NCBI GenBank assembly: GCA_031390755.1
Contig: JANMTS010000035.1
Span: 62,001-126,000 of the forward strand
Direction of reading: 5' to 3'
Length of the DNA stretch: 64,000 bases
DNA from: DATMER01 sp031390755
Lineage (GTDB): Bacteria > Acidobacteriota > Thermoanaerobaculia > Multivoradales > UBA5704
In this document: one piece after another, positions 54,929 to 63,695 of the stretch
Layout: each line of letters starts with the position of its first letter
How positions within the stretch are numbered: position 1 is the first letter of the stretch
Program-made: the position numbers and the translations under genes
Notes under the pieces: generated by a model
Seen by the model: only the letters and a program-made list of their open reading frames with translations
What the model was told of the DNA's origin: nothing
Databases searched by the model: none

Positions 54929-56059
54929 TCAAAGTGGGCGCGTCAGGCCGGCAGCCCTGCGCCGCCAGAACTCGCTTTCGGGCCAGCGGCGCTCCTCGCC
55001 GTAGTAGCGGGCCCGGAGGCGGGTGTAGCTCTCGAACTCATCTCGGACGAAGCGGCGGTAGCGCTCCAGGCCCCGGACGTCGTTCTTCGCCAGGAGATCG
55101 GCGATGGCGTAGGAGGCGAAGATGCCCGAGCGCAGCGCCTTCGTGATGCCGGACGAGGAAAGCGGATCGAAAACCGAGGCGGCGTCTCCCACGGCGAGCC
55201 AGTTCTCCTCCGCCGTCCCCGCTGCGGGGCTGAGACGGCGCGACTGGGCGGCTCTCACCACGATCTCGCCCTTCGGGCTCGTCCCCTGGAGGCGCTCGTT
55301 CACGCGCTCGGAGGCTTCGAGGTGGCGGGTCCAGGCGGTGGTGTCGCTCAGGCGGCGGTCGCGGCCGAGATCGGCGTCGGTCATACAGGCGGCGATGCGC
55401 AGGCCTCCGGGCAGGCCGGCGGTGTACCACCAGCCGTCCTCGAAGGCCTCCACGAGCGAGCGGGGATCGTTGCCGTCGCGGTCCTCGAAAAACCTTACGA
55501 AGCCGGTCAGGCGGTCGGCGGACTCGAAGCGGGCTCCGTTGCGGCGGGCGAAGGTGGCGGACGCGCCCGTGGCGTCCACCAGGAAGCGGGCTCGCAGCTC
55601 GCGGCCGTCCTGCCCCGCCTGGACACTCAGGTGCCAGCCGCGCTCGATGCGCTCCACGTCCGTCACTCGGGCGTCGCTCAGACGATGGACTCCCCGCCTT
55701 CCGGCCTCGTCCGCGAGCATGGCGTCGAAGACGGCGCGGTCGAGATGCCAGCCGTTTCCCTGCATGGAAAAAAGAAAGTCGTTCTCGTAGGGGACGGAGG
55801 CACCCCAGGCCGCGGCCGTGCCGTAGACCTGGGCGTGCCCCTGTCCTAGAAAGCTCTGCCAGACGCCCAGGTGCTCCAGCAGGCGCCGGGCGGGCGGCGG
55901 CAGGGTCTCGCCGATGCGCGGCCCCGCGTAGTCCGAGGCCTCGACCAGGGCGACCGAAAGCCCCGGCTCGTGCGACCGCAGGGAGAGGCCGGCGGCGCTG
56001 CCGGCCGGCCCTCCCCCGACGATCACGATGTCAACGTTCTGGATGGGCTCGCGAGCCAC
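54929..56059 (-). CDS. LodB-like FAD-dependent oxidoreductase
   Basis: A 376-residue flavoprotein of the geranylgeranyl-reductase/tryptophan-halogenase group. The FAD-binding motif is DIVIVGGGPAGSAAGLSL at residues 10-27, and the second motif is LAVGDAASVFDPLSSSGITKAL. In LodA/LodB systems such a flavoenzyme is required to form the cysteine tryptophylquinone cofactor of its partner. Here it is the last gene of the operon that contains a LodA-like protein. Halogenase activity is unlikely because I do not see the WxWxIP motif, but a short check is warranted. Confidence 0.82.
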   Translation of the reverse strand: MAREPIQNVDIVIVGGGPAGSAAGLSLRSHEPGLSVALVEASDYAGPRIGETLPPPARRLLEHLGVWQSFLGQGHAQVYGTAAAWGASVPYENDFLFSMQGNGWHLDRAVFDAMLADEAGRRGVHRLSDARVTDVERIERGWHLSVQAGQDGRELRARFLVDATGASATFARRNGARFESADRLTGFVRFFEDRDGNDPRSLVEAFEDGWWYTAGLPGGLRIAACMTDADLGRDRRLSDTTAWTRHLEASERVNERLQGTSPKGEIVVRAAQSRRLSPAAGTAEENWLAVGDAASVFDPLSSSGITKALRSGIFASYAIADLLAKNDVRGLERYRRFVRDEFESYTRLRARYYGEERRWPESEFWRRRAAGLTRPL

Positions 56060-56068
56060 GGCTCGCCC

Positions 56069-56488
56069 TCAGATCTTCACCGCGTACCACGAGGCCACCA
56101 CGCCGGCCGGATTGACGCCGCCGTTGCTCCCCGAGTGGGGAATCGTGCGCACGATCGTGCCGACCATCGCGGGCCGCTGGAGCTGGTCCGTGCTGTTGGG
56201 CCAGACCGGCGCCAGCCAGCCGAGATAATCGTAGATCCACTCCTCCCCGTTCACCAGGCCCTTGCCCTGGAAACGGACCTGCATCGGATACCCGTAGCTG
56301 CGCGAGCCGTGCAGGTTGAGCGACCAGCCCTCGCCGCCGATGGTGCCGGTCAGGGTGTCCTCGGGCGCTTCCTTGATGTCGATCACGCCCTGGCCGAACT
56401 CCAGGTCGTTGAACTGCTTCTTCGGGTCCGGATCGTTCAAAAGGCTGCGGTATGTCCACTTTCCGACGAACGGATTCTTGCTGCTCAT
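56069..56488 (-). CDS. Uncharacterised 139-aa protein in LodA-like operon
   Basis: A 139-residue protein without a recognised domain. It is beta-rich (KWTYRSLLNDPDPKKQFNDLEFGQGVIDI, GTIGGEGWSLNLHGSRSYG, MVGTIVRTIPHSG) and lacks a signal peptide. Its ATG overlaps the LodA-like stop by 4 nt (ATGA) and the LodB-like gene starts nine bases after its stop. Strict coupling to both suggests a role as cofactor-maturation or binding partner of the quinoprotein. Confidence 0.75.
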   Translation of the reverse strand: MSSKNPFVGKWTYRSLLNDPDPKKQFNDLEFGQGVIDIKEAPEDTLTGTIGGEGWSLNLHGSRSYGYPMQVRFQGKGLVNGEEWIYDYLGWLAPVWPNSTDQLQRPAMVGTIVRTIPHSGSNGGVNPAGVVASWYAVKI

Positions 56489-59202
56489 GCATCCTCCTTG
56501 CGCTTGGTTCTCTCGACGGCGGTTCTCTCGACGGCAATATAGGGCGGAGGGCTCGGAGGCGGCACTTCGCTCGGCTCGTTGCTCACTCCCGGCGTACGGA
56601 TCACGAAAGCCAGCTTCCACCACTCGGTGACCATTTTCAGATCGCCGGCGTTGGTCTGGGGAATGCCCCGGCTCCAGTCGAGCCAGAGATAGGTCAGGCT
56701 GCCGTTGACGACCGCGGGCTCCCACACCTGGAGCGGCCGGTGCGCCGGCCACCAGAGGGTCTCCCACGCCTTCTCCTCGCGGACCATCAGCGAATCCCCT
56801 TCGCTCGCGGGATAGATCTGGTTCCACTCCGCGTAGGTGACGTTGATCGGCTGCGTGGAGCACTCGTTGAAGTCGGCCTGCCAGGGGATACCCATGTGTT
56901 TGGTGAGGTCGCCCGGCTGCATGCCGGCGTCGAAGTTGTCGTCCTGGCTCAGATCGTCGCCCACGTAGGCGCTGTAGTCCGCCTCGGGCACGTTGCCGTG
57001 GTTGGCGTTGGCCTGCGCCGCGGTCTGGCGGAACGACGAGAAGCCGGGATCGACCTTGATCCGGTACGGCTCCAGGTAGACCGCGGGGTTGCGCAGAATC
57101 CACCCCACCTCGCCGCCCGGGCAGAAGGCGCCGCCGAGCACGTTCGACAGCACGCCCATGTCCAGGTCGCGGCCGGTGCGGTTCACCCAGTCGGTGTACG
57201 GATTCCAGGGATCGGGATGGCCCCAGCCTTCGAGCTCCTCGCTGTAGAACAGCCCGAGGGACCACTGCCGCAGCAGATAATATTGATAAGGAGTCAGCGC
57301 CAGGAACTTCGACGGCAGCGTGTTCGAAATCGGGTTGTCGCCGCACAGCAGCGGCATCAGCGGCAGGCCGTGGACGCGGCTGCTGGGCTTCGAGCCGATG
57401 CGGAACACGTTCTCCTCGCCGGGCTGGCGCAGGATGTCGAACAGAAACTGCCGGTACGAACGATACGGATCGGACGTGGTCTTGACCAGGCACTTGACGC
57501 GGCACTCTTCGAGCAGCTTGCCGGTGTGGTACTTCTTGAGATGCTCGCTGGTGGAGACGCGCAGCTGTTGCCAGAGCTCCTCGTCCATCCCGTTGCGCAC
57601 CCGCGCGAGCGCGTTCTGGACGGCCTGCTCGAGATCCTCTTTCGCTTTCGGATACTCGGGCGTCTCAGCCGCCGCCCGCCACTTGCGGAGATAGGCGTTG
57701 TAGTCCGAGCCCGGGTTCTTCCCGAGCACCGTGCGCGCGAATTCCGCGAGAGCCTTCTGCACCGCGGACTGGAAGGGTGTCGAAATGTCGGCCTCCGCGG
57801 CATTGGCGGCATTGACCGATTTGGCCGCCTTGGTCGGCGCGGCGGCGGCGAGCGGCTGCCCCTGCGGAGCGATCGCGGCGGTTGCCGCCATGGCCGCAGC
57901 AGCCCGGAACAGCTTGCCTGCCGACTGCTTTTCAAGCACCGTCACGGCCGGCGCCAGCTCGTCCACGAACAGCTCGCCGGAGTGATGCTTGGCGAGGCAG
58001 TCCTTGTCGCACGCGGCGAGCGCGTCCTTGTCCACCATCGGCGGCACCGACATCTTGTAGGGATCGAAGCTCCCGCGCGGAGATTGATTGTGCGGGAAGT
58101 TCGACTGCCCCAGGATGCTGGTCAGATAGGAAAACTGATCGGCCCGGAACAGGATCGGCCAGATGTCGCGGTAGAACCAGGGCTTGTAGTCCGGATTCCA
58201 GCGCAGCTTGTTGGCCTTCCACATCACCAGCGCTTCGGTGTCCGTGGGCGGGATCACCTGCGGGTCCTGGAACGTGCCGGCCTTGCCGTAGAGATCGGTG
58301 CGGTAGGCGAACTGCTGGATGCTCATGTCGAGGACGACGTCGTCCATGGTGACCATGTCGAGCATCTCCGGCGCGTAGCGCGGATAGCCCACGATCACCC
58401 AGGCCGGATACTCCACGTCGATGAAGCGCGTGGCGCCGACCTCGGGCGAGTACATGACAAGCCGTGCGGTGACCGGCCCGTCGGAGGTGTCGTCGAACCA
58501 GCCGTCGTTGTTGGCGTAGGTGTCGATGCGCGGCTGGCCGAACTGATCGGCCTTGAACGTGCCCGAGTGGCCGTGGCCGCCGAGCACGATCAGCCGCCCG
58601 GAGTCGTCGGTCTTGATCTCGCCGAGCGTGTCGATCGAGCACGGCTGGAGCGGCGGCGGGAACGTCGTGGCGTAGACGTCTCGTCCGTCCCGGTCGAAGC
58701 TCGCCGCGCGCACCTTGGTGCAGTCGACGATGCGCGGGCCGGGATCGATGATCAATTGCTGGCGCGCCTCGTCGGCCGTGATGTCCGCGTTGCGCCGCGG
58801 GTGGTCCGGCGCATAGCCGTGCTCGCCTTCGAGCTGCTTGAACTCGTACCAGGAGGACTTCTTGTTCGCCAGGTACGTGCGCCACTGGATGTCCACCAGG
58901 AAGCCCTGGTTGCCGCCGCCGGAGACCGGATCGCCCAGCTTCATGGGCCGGCCCTCGGGGGATTCCTCGTCATAGACATAGATCTGGAAGCGCGCGCCCT
59001 GGCGCTTGATGCGGCCCTCGGCGTCCTTGAAACGCTCCGTGGTCCGCTCGGTCAGGCCGTCGGGTGACATCAACGGATTGCCTTGCGAATCGCATTCGAT
59101 CGGCAGGGCGGCCGGCTTTTCCGGCGAGAGGCAGAACTCATCGGGACTGTTGCCGAGCCGGGCGATCCCGATGCCGGGATGAATCTTGTAGGTCGTGAGC
59201 AT
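56485..59202 (-). CDS. LodA-like cysteine tryptophylquinone (CTQ) oxidase
   Basis: A 905-residue LodA/GoxA-family protein. LodA (lysine epsilon-oxidase) and GoxA (glycine oxidase) oxidise amino acids with O2, releasing H2O2, via a CTQ cofactor made from a Cys and a Trp. The N-terminus KIHPGIGIARLGNSPDEF is usual for the family. Candidate cofactor residues are Cys694 in GGAFCPGGE and Trp774 in PWQADF; this assignment is my inference. There is no signal peptide, in common with LodA. An Ala-rich insert near 395-430 is unusual. It lies in an operon with a tyrosinase, as H2O2- or quinone-forming partners. Confidence 0.88.
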   Translation of the reverse strand: MLTTYKIHPGIGIARLGNSPDEFCLSPEKPAALPIECDSQGNPLMSPDGLTERTTERFKDAEGRIKRQGARFQIYVYDEESPEGRPMKLGDPVSGGGNQGFLVDIQWRTYLANKKSSWYEFKQLEGEHGYAPDHPRRNADITADEARQQLIIDPGPRIVDCTKVRAASFDRDGRDVYATTFPPPLQPCSIDTLGEIKTDDSGRLIVLGGHGHSGTFKADQFGQPRIDTYANNDGWFDDTSDGPVTARLVMYSPEVGATRFIDVEYPAWVIVGYPRYAPEMLDMVTMDDVVLDMSIQQFAYRTDLYGKAGTFQDPQVIPPTDTEALVMWKANKLRWNPDYKPWFYRDIWPILFRADQFSYLTSILGQSNFPHNQSPRGSFDPYKMSVPPMVDKDALAACDKDCLAKHHSGELFVDELAPAVTVLEKQSAGKLFRAAAAMAATAAIAPQGQPLAAAAPTKAAKSVNAANAAEADISTPFQSAVQKALAEFARTVLGKNPGSDYNAYLRKWRAAAETPEYPKAKEDLEQAVQNALARVRNGMDEELWQQLRVSTSEHLKKYHTGKLLEECRVKCLVKTTSDPYRSYRQFLFDILRQPGEENVFRIGSKPSSRVHGLPLMPLLCGDNPISNTLPSKFLALTPYQYYLLRQWSLGLFYSEELEGWGHPDPWNPYTDWVNRTGRDLDMGVLSNVLGGAFCPGGEVGWILRNPAVYLEPYRIKVDPGFSSFRQTAAQANANHGNVPEADYSAYVGDDLSQDDNFDAGMQPGDLTKHMGIPWQADFNECSTQPINVTYAEWNQIYPASEGDSLMVREEKAWETLWWPAHRPLQVWEPAVVNGSLTYLWLDWSRGIPQTNAGDLKMVTEWWKLAFVIRTPGVSNEPSEVPPPSPPPYIAVERTAVERTKRKEDA

Positions 59203-59223
59203 GGCGTCCTCGGGTCTCCCTGA

Positions 59224-61284
59224 TCAGTCGAGAAAGTTCAACGACACGCCTTCGAGCCGCAGGAGCTCGTTCTCCTCGCGGTAGTCGACGCCGATCACGA
59301 CGAGCGTGATCTGGAGCGACGTGGCGCCCGCGGCGAGCAGCTTTTTGGCGGTCTTGGTGACGCTGATGCGATGGTTGCGCGGCGTGTTGTGGTTGCGCGG
59401 ACGCAGGTCGTATTTGCGCCGGCCCGGCACCTCGCAGTGGCCCGGACCGCCGATGCAGGGGCCGTGGCCGAAGACCGCGAGGTAGCCCGCGTAGTGAGAA
59501 TCCTCGATGGAGGTCTCCGCGTTGGCGTCGGGCAGGTTGAGGAAGACGCGGATGAAGCACGAGCGCGGCAGTTGGGGCACGCGGTGGAGCCGGACTTCCG
59601 CTTGCCGGAACGCGCCGCGCACCGTCTTCGCGACGTCGATCGGTTTGGAGACGAAGCGGCCCACCGGGGTTTCGAGACCGACCGGCAGCACGTACGTGCT
59701 TCTCACATATTCGTAGCCGAACCGCGAGATGTCGAGCGTGTCCGCGATGGTGTAGCTCCACGGTGTGAGCACCGAATCGAGATCCTGCGGCACGCCCTGC
59801 GGATGCATCTCGCTCCACTCCCACCAGAGCCGGTCGACGTTGACGTGGATCGGCCAGAACACCGGATCGAACGACGCCGTCAGGTTGCTGAACATGTCGC
59901 CGAACACCGGCTCGGTGTACATGTCCTCGCGGGTGTGGAAGCGCCGGCCGGCCACCTTCACGCCCTTGTTGCGCGCCTGGCCCATGTCGCCCTCCAGCTC
60001 TTCCGGCGCCGGGGTGACCGGATGCGGGTTCATGCCGCCGGTCCACAGGTGCATGGTGTTGTGCGGGTTCTGATCGATGAACCCGAAGGAGTCGTTGTAC
60101 AGGCTGCCGCCGCCGAAGTCGCGGAAGGTGCGCAGCGCCAGGATCTCCTCGATGTCCTCGGGCTTCGGATAGTGATAATGGATCACCTTGTTGAGCGTCG
60201 ACGGCTTGCCGTCGGAGGTGTGGTACTCGCCCGGATAGCGCAGCGGATACCAGAGCGAGTTGGAGGCCAGCAGCGCGTCGATGAAGCGGTGGCGGTGCTC
60301 GCCTTCGGTGTAGGTGTTGCCGATCAGCTCGGTGACCCGGGCAAAGAAACGTTCCTGCGAGGAGAAATGCTCGCCGAGCATCTCCTTCTGGAGCGTGCGC
60401 GCGGCCTTCGCGGGCAGCGAGGGCGTGGCTTCCTTGAGATAGACGATCGAGGCGTCGGTGAGGAACGCCTGGAACGACTTCGGGATGATCCAGCCGCGCT
60501 CCGGGTGCTCGGGCACGTATTGCGGCATGATCCAGTCCCAGTAGGGCATGGTCACGTCCGGGCAGTGGTCCTGGAGCGCCTGCTCGAACTCGTAGAGGTA
60601 GATCCGATGCCACGGCAGGAACCGCTCCCAGCCGTGCTGGCAGTGGTTCTGATGGATCAGCGCGACGTTGTTGTAGCTCCGGATGTCCTCGGGCCACTTG
60701 TTGAGCGCGTACATCTCGCGAAACGCGAAGCGCAGCTTTTCGAGCTGCAGCTCCGACATGCAGTCGAGGTTCATCCGCTGCTTGATCTCGCCGTGCTCGT
60801 AGGCGTACTCGTTGGCGCCGGTGACGAGCGAATGTGTCACGCCGGCCGCCGCCTCCACGTTGTCGGCGCGGATCGGCTCGAGCGACGTGGACGCCGTCTC
60901 GACCTTGAGCGGATACGAGGCGATCTCGCGGTCTTCCGCGGGAAGGCCGTCGTCGATCCAGTCGGCGATGAAGCGGATGTCGTCGTCGGCCACGGCGGTG
61001 CCGCCCCAGGGCAGGCGCGGAAAGCGCGAGCCGTCGAACGGCGCCGCGCCGCGCAGCCCCTGCACGAGGCCCGAGGCCTCGCCGCGGCTCGTCTCCGTGC
61101 CGCAGCAGCTCTTCGTGCCGGCCTTGGCGATCAGCCGCGTGCCGTGGATCTCGGCCTGCTTGAGATCGTCGAGCGGCAGGTTCCAGAAGCGGCCCTCGCC
61201 GCCGTAGTCCGCCTTGCTGGCGCCGGCCGCGCGGTTGAGGATGTCTTTCACACGTTGATATCGAGTGGTGCTTTCCGAAGGCAT
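59224..61284 (-). CDS. Tyrosinase-family dicopper oxidase
   Basis: A 686-residue type 3 copper enzyme. An N-terminal region (about 1-150) with WGGTAVADDDIRFIADWIDDGLP precedes the central tyrosinase domain. CuA ligands lie in HQNHCQHGWERFLPWHR (H217 and H226, first His 211 or 214). CuB ligands are in NPHNTMHLWTGG and in FWPIHVNVDRLWWEW. A beta-rich C-terminal domain (about 520-680) may act as a cap over the active site, as in pro-tyrosinases. Such enzymes hydroxylate phenols and oxidise catechols to quinones. Its gene starts 14 bases after the multicopper-oxidase gene. Confidence 0.92.
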   Translation of the reverse strand: MPSESTTRYQRVKDILNRAAGASKADYGGEGRFWNLPLDDLKQAEIHGTRLIAKAGTKSCCGTETSRGEASGLVQGLRGAAPFDGSRFPRLPWGGTAVADDDIRFIADWIDDGLPAEDREIASYPLKVETASTSLEPIRADNVEAAAGVTHSLVTGANEYAYEHGEIKQRMNLDCMSELQLEKLRFAFREMYALNKWPEDIRSYNNVALIHQNHCQHGWERFLPWHRIYLYEFEQALQDHCPDVTMPYWDWIMPQYVPEHPERGWIIPKSFQAFLTDASIVYLKEATPSLPAKAARTLQKEMLGEHFSSQERFFARVTELIGNTYTEGEHRHRFIDALLASNSLWYPLRYPGEYHTSDGKPSTLNKVIHYHYPKPEDIEEILALRTFRDFGGGSLYNDSFGFIDQNPHNTMHLWTGGMNPHPVTPAPEELEGDMGQARNKGVKVAGRRFHTREDMYTEPVFGDMFSNLTASFDPVFWPIHVNVDRLWWEWSEMHPQGVPQDLDSVLTPWSYTIADTLDISRFGYEYVRSTYVLPVGLETPVGRFVSKPIDVAKTVRGAFRQAEVRLHRVPQLPRSCFIRVFLNLPDANAETSIEDSHYAGYLAVFGHGPCIGGPGHCEVPGRRKYDLRPRNHNTPRNHRISVTKTAKKLLAAGATSLQITLVVIGVDYREENELLRLEGVSLNFLD

Positions 61285-61298
61285 GTCGTCTCGCTTCC

Positions 61299-63425
61299 CT
61301 AATGAGAGTGGCCGCCGCCGTGGGTCATCGTGGGCGTGCCCGTGTCAACCCCCACCACCTCGACGATCTCCATCATGCCCAGATCCTCGTGGTCGAGGAT
61401 GTGGCAATGCATCACGAATTGGCCGATGTAGTCGGTGTACTGGGTGTAGATGTTGACCGTCTCCCCGGCGGGGACGAGCAGTGTGTCCTTCCACACCACT
61501 TCGCTGTTGCCCTCGGGGTCGAGGCGGGTCGATTGGAACGGATTGACGTGGATGTGGAAGACGTGCGGCAGCGGTGGAATGCCGCCCGTGATCGCGGCCG
61601 GATCGCCGACCGTGGTGAGGCTCCACATGTCCGTGCCGCCGAGCTTCACGTACCGGATGCGCGTCGGGTTGAACGCCGAGTAGTTGATCTGAAAGTAGTT
61701 CCGCGGATCGTTCGCGGGGTTGGCCGAGCTGCCGATCTTGAACACCGCGACCTGCACGCCGTCGGCCTTCGCCTGGAGGTTCACGCCCGGGAACGGCGCG
61801 AGCTTGGCCATCTCGGCGTCCGTGGGGAGCTTCATGTCCATGGGCTCGCCCTCGACGTGGATCTCGGCGAGCAGGTTTTCATCCTCCGCCACGCCGCGCA
61901 GGGCCTGAAGCCCGGACGACGGCGCGTCGATCAATCGGTAGACGCCCGGCTTGAGGCTCGCCTGCACCAGCACGTCGCTGCGGTAGCCCGGCTGGAGCTG
62001 GACGGTCTGGGTGACGCCCCAGGTGTCGACACGGCCGAGGTAGAGGCCGTCGAGCGCGATCTCGTGCAGCTCGTGGCCCTCGAGGTGGATGGCGAGCGAC
62101 TCGCGGAAGGACGTGTCGATCATCCGCCAGCGCTGCACCTCGCCGGGGCGCATGGTGATGATCGGAACGATCTGGCCGTTGATCGTCACCCGCCGCAGGG
62201 AGTTCTGCCAGGTACAGCCGGACTTGCCTTCCTTGCACAGCTTCTCGGTGGAGGGGCTGTCCGGGAAGAACGCGGTGATGTCGTCGGCGCGGCCGTTGGC
62301 GTCGTAGAGGATGGTCTGGAATACCATCACTTTTTCGCGCTCGTTGGCCTTGCGCAGCGCCTCGGGGATCTCCTCCGGATCGTCCTCGATGATCAGCGCG
62401 CCGGCCATGCCGCTGCCGACCTGGATGGCGGTCGAGCCGTGGGTGTGCGCGTGGTACCAGAAGCTGCCGGAGGGGTGATCGGACGGCACCCGGATCTCAT
62501 ACGGAAAGCTGGTCGTCGGCGGGATCGCGAGCAGCACGTTGTCGCTGTTGCCCGTGGGCGAAACGTGGAGGCCATGGGTGTGCAGGTTGGTGGTGTTGAA
62601 GCTGTGCGGCTTCGTGTCGATGAAGGCGTTGTCCGCCTCCTGCTTGATCTGCGCCGCGGCTTCGTCCGGGCTTTCGAGCGGCAGCGCGTTGCGCAGCGTC
62701 GGCGCCAGGGTGTCGCCGGGCTTGATGCGGAACGTCGGCCCCACGAGCTGGCCGTTGTAGGTGCGCAGCGACACCGGGCAGCCGCCGAGCGACGTGGTCT
62801 TCGGATCGGTGAGCTGAACCGAGAGGATGGTCTGGAGCCAGCCGTCGTGCGACTTCAGGTCGGGCGGGTTCTGGAACGGCTGCCGCCCGTACTTGTCGAT
62901 GTCGATCGCCGCGAACGGGCAGGGCGCCTTGGGCGGCGGCGGCTGTTGGGCGTGGGCGCCCATCGGTGCTGCGAACGCCAGGGCGAGCAACAGCGCGGTT
63001 GTGCTCAATCTCCTCGATCGGGTCATGGAGCAGTCCTCTCCTGAATGAGAATCGTGACAGGCCGGGCGAGGCCGGGCAGCCCACAAGGCCGCCCCCGCCA
63101 GCATCGCCATGCCGAGATAAACGAAAGGTTTCTGATGCAGCCAGAACCGGCCGGCGACGATCGCCGCTGCGCCGAGGAGTGCCAGGATCGCCGGTGCCGC
63201 CGAGCCCTCGCGGCGGCTCTGGAAGAGGATGGCCCCGACCGTGAGGGTCAACGACACAATCGTCAGCGGCAACATCCACGCGCCGTAGATCCCATAGGCC
63301 GACCAGGAGAGGCTCGCCGAACCCACCAGGCCCGCATAGGCGAGCAGGCAGGCCGGGCACTTGGGAGCCAACGCCAGGGCGAGCGATGAGATGAGGAGCG
63401 CGCGGCTCCCGCTTCGACGGGCCAT
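61299..63425 (-). CDS. Membrane domain fused to a multicopper oxidase
   Basis: A 708-residue reading frame. Residues 1-120 have four hydrophobic helices and a CPAC motif (LALAPKCPACLLAYAGLVG), resembling small MerC-like metal membrane proteins. Then HDSHSGEDCS leads to an internal Met134 and a second signal-peptide-like segment (LSTTALLLALAFAAPMGAHA). The rest is a multicopper oxidase with TNLHTHGLHVS, FWYHAHTHGS, HVFHIHVNPF and HCHILDHEDLGMM copper motifs. AAAGGAGGAAGGG precedes ATG 63425 and AGGAGAGG precedes ATG 63026, so both a fusion and a separate 575-residue exported oxidase may be made. It heads the tyrosinase/LodA operon. Confidence 0.85.
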   Translation of the reverse strand: MARRSGSRALLISSLALALAPKCPACLLAYAGLVGSASLSWSAYGIYGAWMLPLTIVSLTLTVGAILFQSRREGSAAPAILALLGAAAIVAGRFWLHQKPFVYLGMAMLAGAALWAARPRPACHDSHSGEDCSMTRSRRLSTTALLLALAFAAPMGAHAQQPPPPKAPCPFAAIDIDKYGRQPFQNPPDLKSHDGWLQTILSVQLTDPKTTSLGGCPVSLRTYNGQLVGPTFRIKPGDTLAPTLRNALPLESPDEAAAQIKQEADNAFIDTKPHSFNTTNLHTHGLHVSPTGNSDNVLLAIPPTTSFPYEIRVPSDHPSGSFWYHAHTHGSTAIQVGSGMAGALIIEDDPEEIPEALRKANEREKVMVFQTILYDANGRADDITAFFPDSPSTEKLCKEGKSGCTWQNSLRRVTINGQIVPIITMRPGEVQRWRMIDTSFRESLAIHLEGHELHEIALDGLYLGRVDTWGVTQTVQLQPGYRSDVLVQASLKPGVYRLIDAPSSGLQALRGVAEDENLLAEIHVEGEPMDMKLPTDAEMAKLAPFPGVNLQAKADGVQVAVFKIGSSANPANDPRNYFQINYSAFNPTRIRYVKLGGTDMWSLTTVGDPAAITGGIPPLPHVFHIHVNPFQSTRLDPEGNSEVVWKDTLLVPAGETVNIYTQYTDYIGQFVMHCHILDHEDLGMMEIVEVVGVDTGTPTMTHGGGHSH

Positions 63426-63455
63426 TCCCTTCCTCCTTTGGACTGCACTTGCACT

Positions 63456-63531
63456 GTAGGGGCGGCTCTTGTGGCCGCCCTCCGGGGACCGGGACTACCA
63501 CGAGGAGGGCAACCACGAGGGTTGCCCCTAC
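63456..63531. repeat. REP-like inverted repeat upstream of the oxidase operon
   Basis: Outer arms GTAGGGGCGGC and GTTGCCCCTAC are inverted, each enclosing a smaller hairpin (GGGCGGC/GCCGCCC and GGGCAACC/GGTTGCCC). Its parts match 22802-22857. It sits 31 bp upstream of the fusion gene start, so the operon promoter must lie inside or beyond it. Confidence 0.7.
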
Positions 63532-63646
63532 GTCCATTGGCCATTCCCAGTTGAAGGGCTCTTAGAGCAACGGCTATGCCACGCGGAGGGATGGAGCCAG
63601 TACGCGGAAAGAGAAGAAAACAAAGGAGGTGCGGACGCGCCTCTCT

Positions 63647-63676
63647 TATGTCGGACTATGTCGGATCTATGTCGGA
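63647..63676. repeat. Short direct repeats TATGTCGGA
   Basis: Three copies at 63647, 63657 and 63668, 10-11 bp apart, just after the VOC gene stop. The one-helical-turn spacing suggests a protein-binding array; function unknown. Confidence 0.6.
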
Positions 63677-63695
63677 CATCGCCGGATACTGTCGG

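Noticed and set aside
54929..56059. Flavin-dependent halogenase
   Set aside because: The WxWxIP motif of tryptophan halogenases is not seen, and the LodA-like partner explains the flavoenzyme better.
56452..59067. 871-codon plus-strand open frame opposite the LodA-like gene
   Set aside because: Shadow frame; the LodA-family N-terminus and other motifs are on the minus strand.
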